Source: Nitrosomonadales bacterium (lineage in GTDB: Bacteria > Pseudomonadota > Gammaproteobacteria > Burkholderiales > Gallionellaceae). Taken from it: a stretch of DNA of 39,701 nt. Positions 18,031-25,807 of the stretch are shown here, one piece after another; the first letter of the stretch is position 1, and each line of letters begins with the position of its first letter. The notes under the pieces are model-generated. The model searched no databases. It was given only the letters and a program-made list of their open reading frames with translations, and was not told where the DNA came from. The stretch is taken from contig JACRME010000032.1 of NCBI GenBank assembly GCA_016235045.1, positions 1 through 39,701 on the forward strand. Direction: 5' to 3'. A program made the position numbers and the translations under genes.

Positions 18031-18882
18031 CTAAAAATAACTTTCCGCACTCGCCAGCAGTTCTTTCGCCTGCCGTTTTGCCAGCACATTGCTCAACGTA
18101 AGCCCGGGTACCGCAGCATCGGCGTCAAGTACTTCCCGCAGCAACCGGTCATGCAGTTCCCGGTCATAAATAATGCGGGCATAACGGCGCGCGTATTCTA
18201 CCTTCGCCATCAGGTCGCGTCCTGCCGAAAGTTGTATGGCGCGCTCGAAGTGCGCGCGCCCCTCTTCCGGCTTGCCGCCCAGCGCGGGCGGCAGCAGCGT
18301 GGCAAACACGCCCAGGTACAAATGGCCCTCGCCATGGCTATACGTCTCGTCCAGTTCGACCGCACGCACCATCAGGGCCTTGACCTTGGGCAGGCTGGCG
18401 ATCGCATTCCAGTCGCTGCTGTTGGCCTGAATCCATCCCGCCCAGGCTGTGCCGCTGACATACAGCAACGGCACATCGTCCACCTTCAAGATGGCGATGG
18501 CGGAGACAAACTCGTCATAGGGTTTGTCCAGCACATTGCACAACTTCGCGTCGTGGGTGCATAGCGCGCGATCGCTGTAATCGCGCGCCTTGCGCGCCAG
18601 CCGTTTGGCGCGCTCCGGTTCCCGGACGAAAGCCGCCGCATAGGCGCCATACAATTTGCTGCCAGACAGCAGCATGCTTTCATTCTGCGGGTCGCCCTCG
18701 ATCAGGCTGTCGACCAGCAACAGGTAGGAAGGCATACCGGCCTGCACCGTCTCGGGGTCGTCCTGGTTGAGGATCGCGCTGGACAAATTATCGGCCAGTT
18801 TGCCGGTGGCCGAGGAGGCAAGGCTGGCGCAGCCCGTCAATGCAAGCAACGCGTACAGGAAAACGAACAGACGGAGGCGCAT
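18031..18882 (-). CDS. TRAP-associated lipoprotein, TatT (T-component) family
   Basis: This periplasmic protein (283 aa) belongs to the family that associates with TRAP binding proteins; the Treponema TatT forms a pore-containing trimer around its partner. A lipoprotein signal is visible, with lipobox LTGC at residues 15-18 after MRLRLFVFLYALLA. The rest is helical with TPR-like packing (for example, SHGEGHLYLGVFATLLPPALGGKPEEGRAHF). The stop lies 45 bases upstream of dctP in the same direction. ATG 18882 is chosen because it puts the signal peptide at the N terminus. ATG 18918 has an AAGGAGA next to it, but too close to be a good ribosome site. Confidence 0.85.
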   Translation of the reverse strand: MRLRLFVFLYALLALTGCASLASSATGKLADNLSSAILNQDDPETVQAGMPSYLLLVDSLIEGDPQNESMLLSGSKLYGAYAAAFVREPERAKRLARKARDYSDRALCTHDAKLCNVLDKPYDEFVSAIAILKVDDVPLLYVSGTAWAGWIQANSSDWNAIASLPKVKALMVRAVELDETYSHGEGHLYLGVFATLLPPALGGKPEEGRAHFERAIQLSAGRDLMAKVEYARRYARIIYDRELHDRLLREVLDADAAVPGLTLSNVLAKRQAKELLASAESYF

Positions 18883-19058
18883 GGTTGGGATCGGGTCGCG
18901 TTCGACAAAGGGAATCATTCTCCTTGGTTTCCGGCGCGAGCTCAACCTTCTGTCAGATTCATGCAACCGGGACGAGACAGGCGAGGGAGGTCCTGCGCGA
19001 TTACAGGCGTGAATCTGGTATCGTGCCACTCCCGGATGGAGCGCGGAGTAAATGGGAC

Positions 19059-20186
19059 ATGAGCAAGAATACGATCTTTGCCAAAACGGCCAAAGCCGAA
19101 CGCGAGGGCACAAAACTCCCGATTGATCTTGTACGCATGTTGTCCTTGATGGACGGCAAATCGAAATCCGGCGATCTGGCCAAGCGCGCACCGCCCAGTC
19201 TGCGGAAAAAATGGGACGAGCTTTTGCATGAACTGGTAAAGAGTGGCTACCTTATAGACGTTCCGGAAGCCGCTGCAACGGCAGACAACCAGGGCGGACA
19301 GGGTGCATCCGCGGCTGCACGCGTTGCGGCGGAGCGGGCCAAACAGACCGAGCAGGATGCCGCAAGTGCCCGTGCAGAGCTTGAGGCTGCCGCTGCTGCA
19401 GCCAGGGTGACATCGGAGGCCGAGGCAAAGGCCGAGACTGAGGCCAAACAGAAGGCCGAGAAGGCTGCGCGTGCCGCCGAACTGAAGGCTTTCTTTGCGA
19501 CGGCCAAGGAGAAGGCCAAGGTAGAAGCCAAGCAGGCGAAGCAGGAAGCTGACCGCGCCCGCGCCGAACTCGAAGCGGCCTCCGCGGCAACCGCCAGGGT
19601 GAAGTCGGGCGCAGAAGCGAAGGCCAGGGCCGAGGCGAAACAGCGGGAACAGGAAGCCGAGCGCGCGCGCGCCGAACAGGAAGCTGCCATTGCGGCAGCC
19701 CGGGCGAAGTCGGGGGCGGAAGCAGAAGCGAAAGCCAGGGCCGAGGCGAAACAGCGGGAGCAGGAGGCTGCGCGTGCCCGCGCCGACCTGGAGGCCGCCG
19801 TAGCCGCCTCCAAGCACAGGACTGACGCACTGGCCAAAGCCAAGGCGGAAGCCAAACAGCGGGAAGAGGAAGCCGCGCGTGCCCGACTCGAACTGGAAGA
19901 GGCCAATCTCGCGGCCAAGCCCAAGTCGGACGCCGAGATCAGGGCCAGGTTCAGGCGGGAAGCGCAAGGCGAAGCGCAGGTTGCCGCGCCCGCCGACAAA
20001 CCGGCGCGCAGCGATCGTTCTTACAAATGGCGGGCGAAATTCGGCGGACTGCAGGCAAACGATGCCCAGCGGTTGCGAAATCTGGAACTGGAGAACGACA
20101 TGCTGAAGAAATTGATGGCAGAAGCGTATCTGGAAATTGAGGTTCTTAAATTGACCTACGGTGTGAAGCGCGAGCCTGATAGCTGA
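19059..20186 (+). CDS. Coiled-coil protein with winged-helix-like N terminus and IS3 OrfA-like C terminus
   Basis: This 375-aa protein has three parts. Residues 1-68 (LVRMLSLMDGKSKSGDLAKR then LLHELVKSGYLID) resemble a small winged-helix/response domain found in betaproteobacterial regulators. Residues 75-310 are a highly charged Ala/Glu/Lys/Arg coiled coil with near-repeats of 37 codons (for example, starting at 19615 and 19726). The last 58 residues (RSYKWRAKFGGL then LENDMLKKLMAEAYLEIEVLK) look like the C-terminal leucine-zipper end of the OrfA protein of IS3-family elements. No OrfB or inverted repeats are seen, so this is a fusion or domestication, not a live transposon. GGAG precedes ATG 19059; the frame is open further upstream. 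Function is unknown. Confidence 0.75.
   Translation: MSKNTIFAKTAKAEREGTKLPIDLVRMLSLMDGKSKSGDLAKRAPPSLRKKWDELLHELVKSGYLIDVPEAAATADNQGGQGASAAARVAAERAKQTEQDAASARAELEAAAAAARVTSEAEAKAETEAKQKAEKAARAAELKAFFATAKEKAKVEAKQAKQEADRARAELEAASAATARVKSGAEAKARAEAKQREQEAERARAEQEAAIAAARAKSGAEAEAKARAEAKQREQEAARARADLEAAVAASKHRTDALAKAKAEAKQREEEAARARLELEEANLAAKPKSDAEIRARFRREAQGEAQVAAPADKPARSDRSYKWRAKFGGLQANDAQRLRNLELENDMLKKLMAEAYLEIEVLKLTYGVKREPDS
19610..19900 (+). repeat. Degenerate 111-bp tandem repeat inside coiled-coil gene
   Basis: Segments such as AAGCGAAGGCCAGGGCCGAG recur 111 bases apart (19615 and 19726), with a third, more diverged unit after 19830. The period equals 37 codons and so preserves the frame; it lengthens the coiled coil. 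Confidence 0.7.
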
Positions 20187-20212
20187 TAGTCCTGCGCAAC
20201 CCCCGATCGAGA

Positions 20213-20899
20213 CTAGAGGAATAGATACCTGATTTCTTCCAGCGAATCCTCGATCGAGTAAGGCAACATCTTGGCGAATATGTCCAACTGAACTACCGCA
20301 TTCACCGCGGAATCCTGGGCGCCGACAGTGCGCAGGCGCGCGGACATCGCCTTGTTCACGATTTGAATCCTGTCATAGATATTCTTCAGGCCTTCCAGCT
20401 CCAGATCGACGCTCAACGCTTGTTTGTGCCTGAAGTATTGCTCCAGCAGGTAGGTCGATACCACCCTGAAAATCGTCTCTTCCTGGGTGGCAAAAGGCAG
20501 GTGATAGCGCGCCATGGGCTGCAGGAATGCCATGTGGGGGCAACTGCTGGTTGCCATGACCAGCCCCATCAGCGAGCTCACGGCGCGCTGTGCCGTGGTG
20601 TTCTTGGTGACCATTCTTTCCGGGGTGGTAACCTCCATTTTGACTTCATCATGCGAGAGCACGTTCTGGCACGCGGCCATCAGTCTGACGAGCCGGGTGG
20701 CAAGCGGGCAATTGGGTTGGTTCGCGGTTTGCAGAGGGCAATTCGGACATTGATGAAAATCCAGCCTGCACCAGGCGGGAGGCGTGCCGGAATCTTCGGG
20801 AAGCGATTCCATGGTCTGCTTGTCTATCTTCACCACGATCAGGTCTTCCCGGTTATTCGGGAAAATGAATCGATAGCTGATTGCCAGGCCTTGATCCAC
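20213..20899 (-). CDS. Conserved hypothetical protein with N-terminal cysteine cluster
   Basis: This 228-aa soluble protein belongs to no family that I can name with confidence. The N-terminal 35 residues are beta-rich (ISYRFIFPNNREDLIVVKID). A Cys-rich patch follows at residues 43-65 (WCRLDFHQCPNCPLQ and NCPLATRL), five cysteines that could bind zinc or an Fe-S cluster. The C-terminal half is helical, with FRVVSTYLLEQYFRHKQ and LDIFAKMLPYSIEDSLEEI. It begins at ATG 20899 without a strong ribosome site and converges on the coiled-coil gene, leaving 26 bases between the stops. Similar stand-alone proteins occur in other betaproteobacteria; the role is unknown. Confidence 0.75.
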   Translation of the reverse strand: MDQGLAISYRFIFPNNREDLIVVKIDKQTMESLPEDSGTPPAWCRLDFHQCPNCPLQTANQPNCPLATRLVRLMAACQNVLSHDEVKMEVTTPERMVTKNTTAQRAVSSLMGLVMATSSCPHMAFLQPMARYHLPFATQEETIFRVVSTYLLEQYFRHKQALSVDLELEGLKNIYDRIQIVNKAMSARLRTVGAQDSAVNAVVQLDIFAKMLPYSIEDSLEEIRYLFL

Positions 20900-21048
20900 G
20901 AGTGCCTCCGACTTCGAAAAACACGATGGCTGTCATGTTAACTGCGCATGAATTGCCGCAGCCTGCCGCAATTGGGTGCTGACAGATCAAATTTACCGGA
21001 GTAGCATGAAAACGTAATTTTCCCTTAATCACTATAAGGAGTTAAATT

Positions 21049-21195
21049 ATGTCCAAACTACATCACACCGACAGAGACAACAAGAAGAAGCCCTTGTTGA
21101 CTGCGAAGCAAAGGAAGATGGCAAAGCAAGCGAAGAAGCATAGCCATGACGCTCAAACGCTTCTTCAGGATGTCCCCCCTCACGTCACGCATTAA
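21049..21195 (+). CDS. Small basic protein, 48 aa
   Basis: A 48-codon frame starts at ATG 21049 behind a strong AAGGAG with a 7-base spacer. The product is very rich in Lys and His (for example, RDNKKKPLLTAKQRKMAKQAKKHSHD) and has no membrane segment or cysteine. The clean ribosome site, the isolated position between two minus-strand genes and the amphipathic Lys/Ala centre support a real gene. It might bind nucleic acid, but nothing shows this directly. Confidence 0.65.
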   Translation: MSKLHHTDRDNKKKPLLTAKQRKMAKQAKKHSHDAQTLLQDVPPHVTH

Positions 21196-21353
21196 GTTCG
21201 CTGCCGCAGTCTGAAAGCGCGATTATTTCGCGCGCGCGACCTGGTGGCGGCTTGGCTGCTTGCCATCGGTTGCTGTTGCAGTCGTGCCGGGATGTGCGAT
21301 CCTCAACGCTGTAAAGGTGTATCGGCGCGCCCTGACGCGCGCCTGGTATCTGG

Positions 21354-21725
21354 TCATTTCATCGAGTGCAAGCCGATCATGTTCCCTTCGGTATCCACTG
21401 CCAGGGCAATAAAGCCGTATTTTCCGATGGGCATCTTGGCGCGCTCCAGGGAGCCGCCGTATTTTGCAACGCGATCCGCCTCGACAGCACAGTCCTTGCA
21501 ACTGAAATAAACCAGGGTGCTGTTTCCGCCGGAAGCGACGCCTTTCATTTTTACCAGGGAGCCGCTGGCTCCCGGGCCGTTCATCTCCATCGGGAAACCC
21601 CACATCTCGATTTCGGTGCTGTCGAGTCTCTCCAACTTCACCTGAAAAACCGATTCGTAAAAGGCTTTGGCACGGGACATGTCTTGCACATAGATTTCAA
21701 ACCAGATTGCAGGATTGGCGGGCAT
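21354..21725 (-). CDS. VOC-fold (glyoxalase/bleomycin-resistance-like) protein
   Basis: This 123-aa protein of the vicinal-oxygen-chelate superfamily has the duplicated beta-alpha-beta-beta-beta modules, seen in IWFEIYVQDMSRAKAFYESVF at residues 7-27 and GKYGFIALAVDTEGNMIGLHS at the end. The usual use of the fold is metal-dependent chemistry or small-molecule binding; the substrate is not evident. A very good AAAGGAGATAACC lies before ATG 21725. It stands alone, downstream of the hydrolase gene. Confidence 0.88.
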   Translation of the reverse strand: MPANPAIWFEIYVQDMSRAKAFYESVFQVKLERLDSTEIEMWGFPMEMNGPGASGSLVKMKGVASGGNSTLVYFSCKDCAVEADRVAKYGGSLERAKMPIGKYGFIALAVDTEGNMIGLHSMK

Positions 21726-21857
21726 GGTTATCTCCTTTGGGAAATCGTTGCGGGAGGGGAGGCGATGGTTCCATACTACGCCTGCGGACTGTTTTTGTGC
21801 CAGCCGGGGGGCGACGATAAGCAGCCCGCAATTGGGGCGGGTCCGCCCGAACCGTAT

Positions 21858-22625
21858 TCAGGAAGGGGCGTGCGTTGCCAGCCACTCCTTGACTTGCTGT
21901 GCCACCCAGTTTCCATCGTCCAGCGGGATGTCGTGGCCTGCGGTGGGATGCACCCTGATTTCGCAGTTCCAGTGCCGGGCCAGCGCAAGCGAACAATTCA
22001 CATTGACCAGCCGGTCGTGCTGCCCGGCGAGCAACAGCACCGGCATGGGCGGGGGAGACGGCGCGGCGCGGTAAGCGATGGCGGCGCGCAGTTGGCGCAG
22101 GATGTTGGCGCGGCTGACGGGGCATTCCCCGGCATAAGCGATCCATTGCTCCAGCAATACCGCTTGCTGCTGCATGGTGCGCTCCTTCGTGCTGGTGAGC
22201 TGCAATATCGTTTTTTCGCGCCGGGCGAGGGAGGGCTGGATCAGGAAGCGGGCCAGGGCGGGATAATTGCGGGGACGCAGCCGCTGGTAAAACGGGTTGT
22301 ACGGCGCCAGGCTGGTATTGATCAATACCATTCTTTCGAGTTCGTCCGGATTCAGTTCGCTCCATGCGACAGCCGCCATCGCGCCCAGCGACAGCGCAAG
22401 CACGCGGTAAGGCGGTTCGTATCCCATCTGCTTGAGCTGCGTACGGCAGGCGCGCGCCATTCCTGCCGCACTGATGGGGCTGGTTTGCGCATGCAGTTTG
22501 CCGTTGCCGGGAAAATCAGGCGCCACGACTTGTTGCGCGCCAGTGGTTTTCTGGAATTGCGCGGTGAAATCACCCCAATGGCGGGACTCGCGCATCAGGC
22601 CGCGCAACAGGACCCAGGTGGTCAT
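21858..22625 (-). CDS. Alpha/beta-fold hydrolase
   Basis: This 255-aa hydrolase of the alpha/beta superfamily starts at ATG 22625. The nucleophile is probably Ser79 in ALSLGA, a slight departure from GxSxG because the first glycine is alanine. The acid is likely the Asp in AGQHDRLV near residue 205, and the base is the His in TAGHD near 235. A cap-like helical insert lies between. The gene overlaps the stop of the M14-type peptidase gene by four bases (ATGA), so the two are coupled. The substrate is unknown. Confidence 0.85.
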   Translation of the reverse strand: MTTWVLLRGLMRESRHWGDFTAQFQKTTGAQQVVAPDFPGNGKLHAQTSPISAAGMARACRTQLKQMGYEPPYRVLALSLGAMAAVAWSELNPDELERMVLINTSLAPYNPFYQRLRPRNYPALARFLIQPSLARREKTILQLTSTKERTMQQQAVLLEQWIAYAGECPVSRANILRQLRAAIAYRAAPSPPPMPVLLLAGQHDRLVNVNCSLALARHWNCEIRVHPTAGHDIPLDDGNWVAQQVKEWLATHAPS

Positions 22626-23632
22626 TGCCTGTACCAGCGCGCGACGGCGCGTTCCTGCATGCGCAGGCGGGTGGGCCCTGTTGCCAGCCATTTGTCGTAG
22701 CCGCTTGCGGCGCGCATCAGGAAATCCAGCCACACGGCATGCCTGCGCAAAACCCGATGCAGGCGATGCTCGACCAGAGGATTGAAGATGCCGTGGAGGG
22801 AGAACAATTGGCGGGGATTTTTCTTTACCCACAACCACGAACCCATCTCCAGCGTCAGCGGCAGGAACGTCCTGCTGCTGTCTTGCCGGGCCTGCAGGTA
22901 AAGGTAATCCCATACATCGCCATGCGTGCGGTAGTGCAGGCATTGCGGTTCGAACAGGTAACGGCTGTTGGGGTAAGTCTGGTGGAACAGTTCTTCCAGC
23001 GTGAGTATGTCGGCCAGGTGATCGATGGGCTCCAGGCTATGCGCATGGGGAAACCATATCCGGTCGCGCGAACCGAAGCCGGAATGGCAATCCACGGCGA
23101 TGCTGAAAGGACGCGTCAGCAAATGCTCTTGCACGACGCGGCACAGCGCCTGATTCTCGCTTTCCATTTCGGCGCCTTCCGAACCGCGATACCAGGGCAG
23201 GTGGCGGCTGATCCGGTGCCCGCCCAACAGGAAAGGGACGTCGCCTGCCGCCTCGACCGGCGCATTGCGCATCAGATCCACGCCGTGCGGATTGCTGCGC
23301 GTCGAATTCCACATCCCGCCCGGGTTGATCAGCGGAACGAACACCAATTGCATGTCCTGCAGCAAATGGTGCAGGCTTTTGTCCCATTCTAGACGCGCGA
23401 GCAGGCTGCGCAGAAAATACAGCAATACCTGCGTGCCGATGCGCTCCAGGCCGTGAATGCCGCCGAAGAATCCGATCGCGGGCAGGCCGGGATCGGGATT
23501 TCCCAGGGTCAGGCGGTATACCGGAAGACGGCGATTCCCTGCACCGACTTCGCACATGACACGCGACTCCAGGCGATTGCGGCCCAGTTCCAGGATGCTT
23601 TCCAGTTCGCTTAATTCGGGCAGCTTTGGCAT
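22622..23632 (-). CDS. M14-family zinc carboxypeptidase-like protein
   Basis: This 336-aa protein has the M14 metallopeptidase core. The zinc ligands appear as His60 and Glu63 (GGIHGLE) and His183 (DCHSGFG). The catalytic Glu262 lies in LTLEMGS, and the substrate-carboxylate region is NPHGVDLMRN near residues 114-123. No signal peptide is present, so it is probably cytoplasmic. It may act on peptides, peptidoglycan fragments or N-acyl amino acids. The next gene, an alpha/beta hydrolase, overlaps it by four bases, which suggests a joint catabolic step. Confidence 0.87.
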   Translation of the reverse strand: MPKLPELSELESILELGRNRLESRVMCEVGAGNRRLPVYRLTLGNPDPGLPAIGFFGGIHGLERIGTQVLLYFLRSLLARLEWDKSLHHLLQDMQLVFVPLINPGGMWNSTRSNPHGVDLMRNAPVEAAGDVPFLLGGHRISRHLPWYRGSEGAEMESENQALCRVVQEHLLTRPFSIAVDCHSGFGSRDRIWFPHAHSLEPIDHLADILTLEELFHQTYPNSRYLFEPQCLHYRTHGDVWDYLYLQARQDSSRTFLPLTLEMGSWLWVKKNPRQLFSLHGIFNPLVEHRLHRVLRRHAVWLDFLMRAASGYDKWLATGPTRLRMQERAVARWYRQ

Positions 23633-23918
23633 GGGAATACGAGTATGTTCTTTCGGTTAATAATGCCGGGGTTATAGTTTCCGCATGTGTTGCGAGTAGC
23701 TGGTCTGCGGATTCTGCGCTTCTTGATTCTGCTTGTCCCTTGTAATACTTCACCCGCCCAGGGTGCTTACGGAGCAAGCAGACCGCCGGAAGGCCGGCCA
23801 TTTTTTGACGAACCGGCTCCGGAAGTGAACAATGATGCGACCGTCCCTTGCGCCACGGGCAAACCGACTACCGCATCGGCAAGAAACCGCTCTACCAGAT
23901 AACCGGAAAACCAGACGC

Positions 23919-24269
23919 ATGGCCAAAGACCCGACAGATTGCAGCACCGTGGATTTCATCGCCCCCGCATTGCACGTGACATGCGGCCAGGTGCTGATGG
24001 ACAGGCAGCGGCATATTGCGATTGTCGCGAAGAAAGGCAGAACCAGCGCGCATCTGGTGCGCGTGAAATCCGGCATGCTGAAGCTGAGCAAGCTCGGCGC
24101 CCGGGAACTGGTAGAGGAATGGACCGATGCGGATTATCCGTTCGAGCGCGCGGTGGGCAAGTTGCTCGAGTTGGGCAAGCAGCACGGCATTACGGATGCC
24201 GCGCGCCTGGCACTGGAAAAGCTGGTTAAGACAGGTCGCGAGCCGATGCAGCAGCGGTTGTTCGGCTAA
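23919..24269 (+). CDS. Hypothetical protein, 116 aa (has decayed partial copy downstream)
   Basis: No family is recognised. The N-terminal half looks beta-rich (DFIAPALHVTCGQVLMDRQRHIAIVAKKG then AHLVRVKSGML). The C-terminal half is helical (ELVEEWTDADYPFERAVGKLLELGKQHG). I prefer ATG 23919 over the in-frame start at 23832; the ribosome site is weak. The C-terminal half is clearly related to a degenerate sequence at about 25593-25790, on the other side of the kelch gene, so the locus was partly duplicated. Confidence 0.65.
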   Translation: MAKDPTDCSTVDFIAPALHVTCGQVLMDRQRHIAIVAKKGRTSAHLVRVKSGMLKLSKLGARELVEEWTDADYPFERAVGKLLELGKQHGITDAARLALEKLVKTGREPMQQRLFG

Positions 24270-24356
24270 GCAGTATCAAACCTGATGTCAATCGGGATAT
24301 AGGTTGACAGAATCCAGGAACATTTGAATCTTGCTCTTCATGTTGCATGACTTGCA

Positions 24357-24391
24357 CAAAAGCAGAGCGCCGGGATTGGTCCGGCGCTCTG
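24357..24391 (-). terminator. Rho-independent terminator of the kelch gene
   Basis: A perfect 11-bp stem (CAGAGCGCCGG / CCGGCGCTCTG) with a 7-base loop is followed, on the minus strand, by TTTTG. It lies 22 bases beyond the stop of the kelch gene. Confidence 0.8.
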
Positions 24392-24412
24392 ATCAACACT
24401 GGCTACTCTATT

Positions 24413-25573
24413 TCAATAAAGCTCTGAACTGGTCAATCCTCCAAACGATGCGCTCCAACCGCCCCCGGTTACCAATACTTTATTGTTGGTCAACAAAGTG
24501 GAGGTGTGGACGCTACGCGCGGTGGCGAGATTGCCTGAGGTAGTCCAAGTGCCTGTGGTTGTGTCATAGAGTTCGGTGCTGGCAAGTGTGCTAGACATCG
24601 TTGTGTAACCACCCGCTATGAGCACTTTGCCATCGGTCAGCAGGGTAGCGGTATGGCTATCGCGACCTTCGGCAAGATTTCCCGTTGCGGACCAAGTGCC
24701 AGCGGTTGTATCGTACAACTCAGAACTTGCAAGGTATCCCGTCCCTCCCGTTACCAGTACTTTTCCGTTGGCCAGCAAGGTTGCGGAGTGATTGGCTCGA
24801 CCGGTAGCGAGACTTCCTGTTGCAGTCCAGTTTCCGGAGGCTGGGTCGTACAGATCGGTACTGGCAATTGATGACGATGTGCCATTCACGCCTCCGGTCA
24901 CCAATACCTTGCCGTTGCCCAACAAGGTAGCAGTGTGGTTGCTGCGCGCAATGGCGGAGCTTCCTGTCGCAGTCCAAGTGCCGGCAGTTTGATCGTACAG
25001 TTCGGCACTGGCAATTTGCGCATGGGTATTGTCCTGGCCCGCCACCACCAGCACTTTGCCATTACCCAGCATGGTGGCGGTATGGTTGGCGCGGGTCGAG
25101 GTCAGACTACCTGTTGCAGTCCAGATGCCGGTGGTTGGGTCATATATTTCGGCACTATCAAGCGTTGATATTCCTCCCGCCATGCTGCCTGTCAATCCAC
25201 CTGTCACCAGCACTTTGCCGTTGGGCAGGAGAGTGGCGGTGTCGCGGTAACGTGCAGTGTTGAGATTGCCCGTTGCGGTCCAGGCGCCGGTGGAAGGATC
25301 GTATATTTCGGCGTTGGCTATCGCGTCTGTTCCACTCCAACCCCCGGCTACCAGAACTTTACCGTTGGTCAATAGGGTGGCGGTATGGTCGGTTCGACCT
25401 GTGACGAGATTACCCGTCGCATTCCAAATCCCTGTTACAGTCGTGCCGGGGGTATTTGTAGTTGTTGCCGTCGGTGAGGCTCCGCCTCCACCACATGCCG
25501 ATAGAATCAAAGAGGCCAGAAAGAGGGGCAAGTAACAACTTCGGTTGGTCAATGTTGAAATGCGGATTTGCAT
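24413..25573 (-). CDS. Kelch-repeat beta-propeller lipoprotein
   Basis: This 386-aa exported lipoprotein has lipobox LSAC near residue 27 followed by GGGG. Seven kelch repeats of about 50 residues follow, each with the pattern TATGxLxxxRxxHTATLLxNGKVLVTGG and a YDxxxGTW strand. The last repeat lacks its closing strand, but the N-terminal segment GIWNATG can supply it, which is the usual Velcro closure of a seven-bladed propeller. The repeats are nearly identical, so recent internal duplication is likely. No catalytic galactose-oxidase residues are seen. A terminator follows on the same strand. It probably binds a ligand at the cell surface. Confidence 0.9.
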   Translation of the reverse strand: MQIRISTLTNRSCYLPLFLASLILSACGGGGASPTATTTNTPGTTVTGIWNATGNLVTGRTDHTATLLTNGKVLVAGGWSGTDAIANAEIYDPSTGAWTATGNLNTARYRDTATLLPNGKVLVTGGLTGSMAGGISTLDSAEIYDPTTGIWTATGSLTSTRANHTATMLGNGKVLVVAGQDNTHAQIASAELYDQTAGTWTATGSSAIARSNHTATLLGNGKVLVTGGVNGTSSSIASTDLYDPASGNWTATGSLATGRANHSATLLANGKVLVTGGTGYLASSELYDTTAGTWSATGNLAEGRDSHTATLLTDGKVLIAGGYTTMSSTLASTELYDTTTGTWTTSGNLATARSVHTSTLLTNNKVLVTGGGWSASFGGLTSSELY

Positions 25574-25592
25574 AATGGGTAATCCTTCAGTT

Positions 25593-25795
25593 ATGGATGT
25601 TAAAACGGGACGGCTGACTATTATCCACGATAAGAATGTGGATGAACAACTTGCGGAAACTCAGGAACTGCTAACGGAATGAACGGGTGCGGATTTCCCG
25701 TTTGAACGCAAAGCGGGCAAGGGCAAGCAGAAGGGTATCAGTGATATTGGCGCTTAAAACTGGCAGCGAGCGGATGCAGAAGGGACTTCAGTGCG
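25593..25795 (+). pseudogene. Decayed partial copy of the 23919 gene
   Basis: Translation from ATG 25593 reads DVKTGRL, then QELLTE and an early stop. The following bases continue as TGADFPFER, AGKGKQKGISD in a neighbouring frame. These match VKSGML, RELVEEWTDADYPFERAVGK and LGKQHGITD of the 23919 product. Small deletions and a stop make it non-functional. It lies between the kelch and response-regulator genes. Confidence 0.65.
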
Positions 25796-25807
25796 CACCA
25801 GTAAATG

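Noticed and set aside
18840-19058. A 73-residue upstream extension of the coiled-coil protein
   Set aside because: It has no ribosome site and overlaps the divergent lipoprotein start; ATG 19059 begins the recognisable domain.
19059-20186. An intact IS3-type insertion sequence
   Set aside because: Only an OrfA-like tail is present; no OrfB with DDE residues, no terminal inverted repeats and no target duplication were seen.
23687-23902. A small secreted protein starting at 23687
   Set aside because: It has a hydrophobic start but no ribosome site, and the rest is unstructured and runs into the better-supported 23919 gene.
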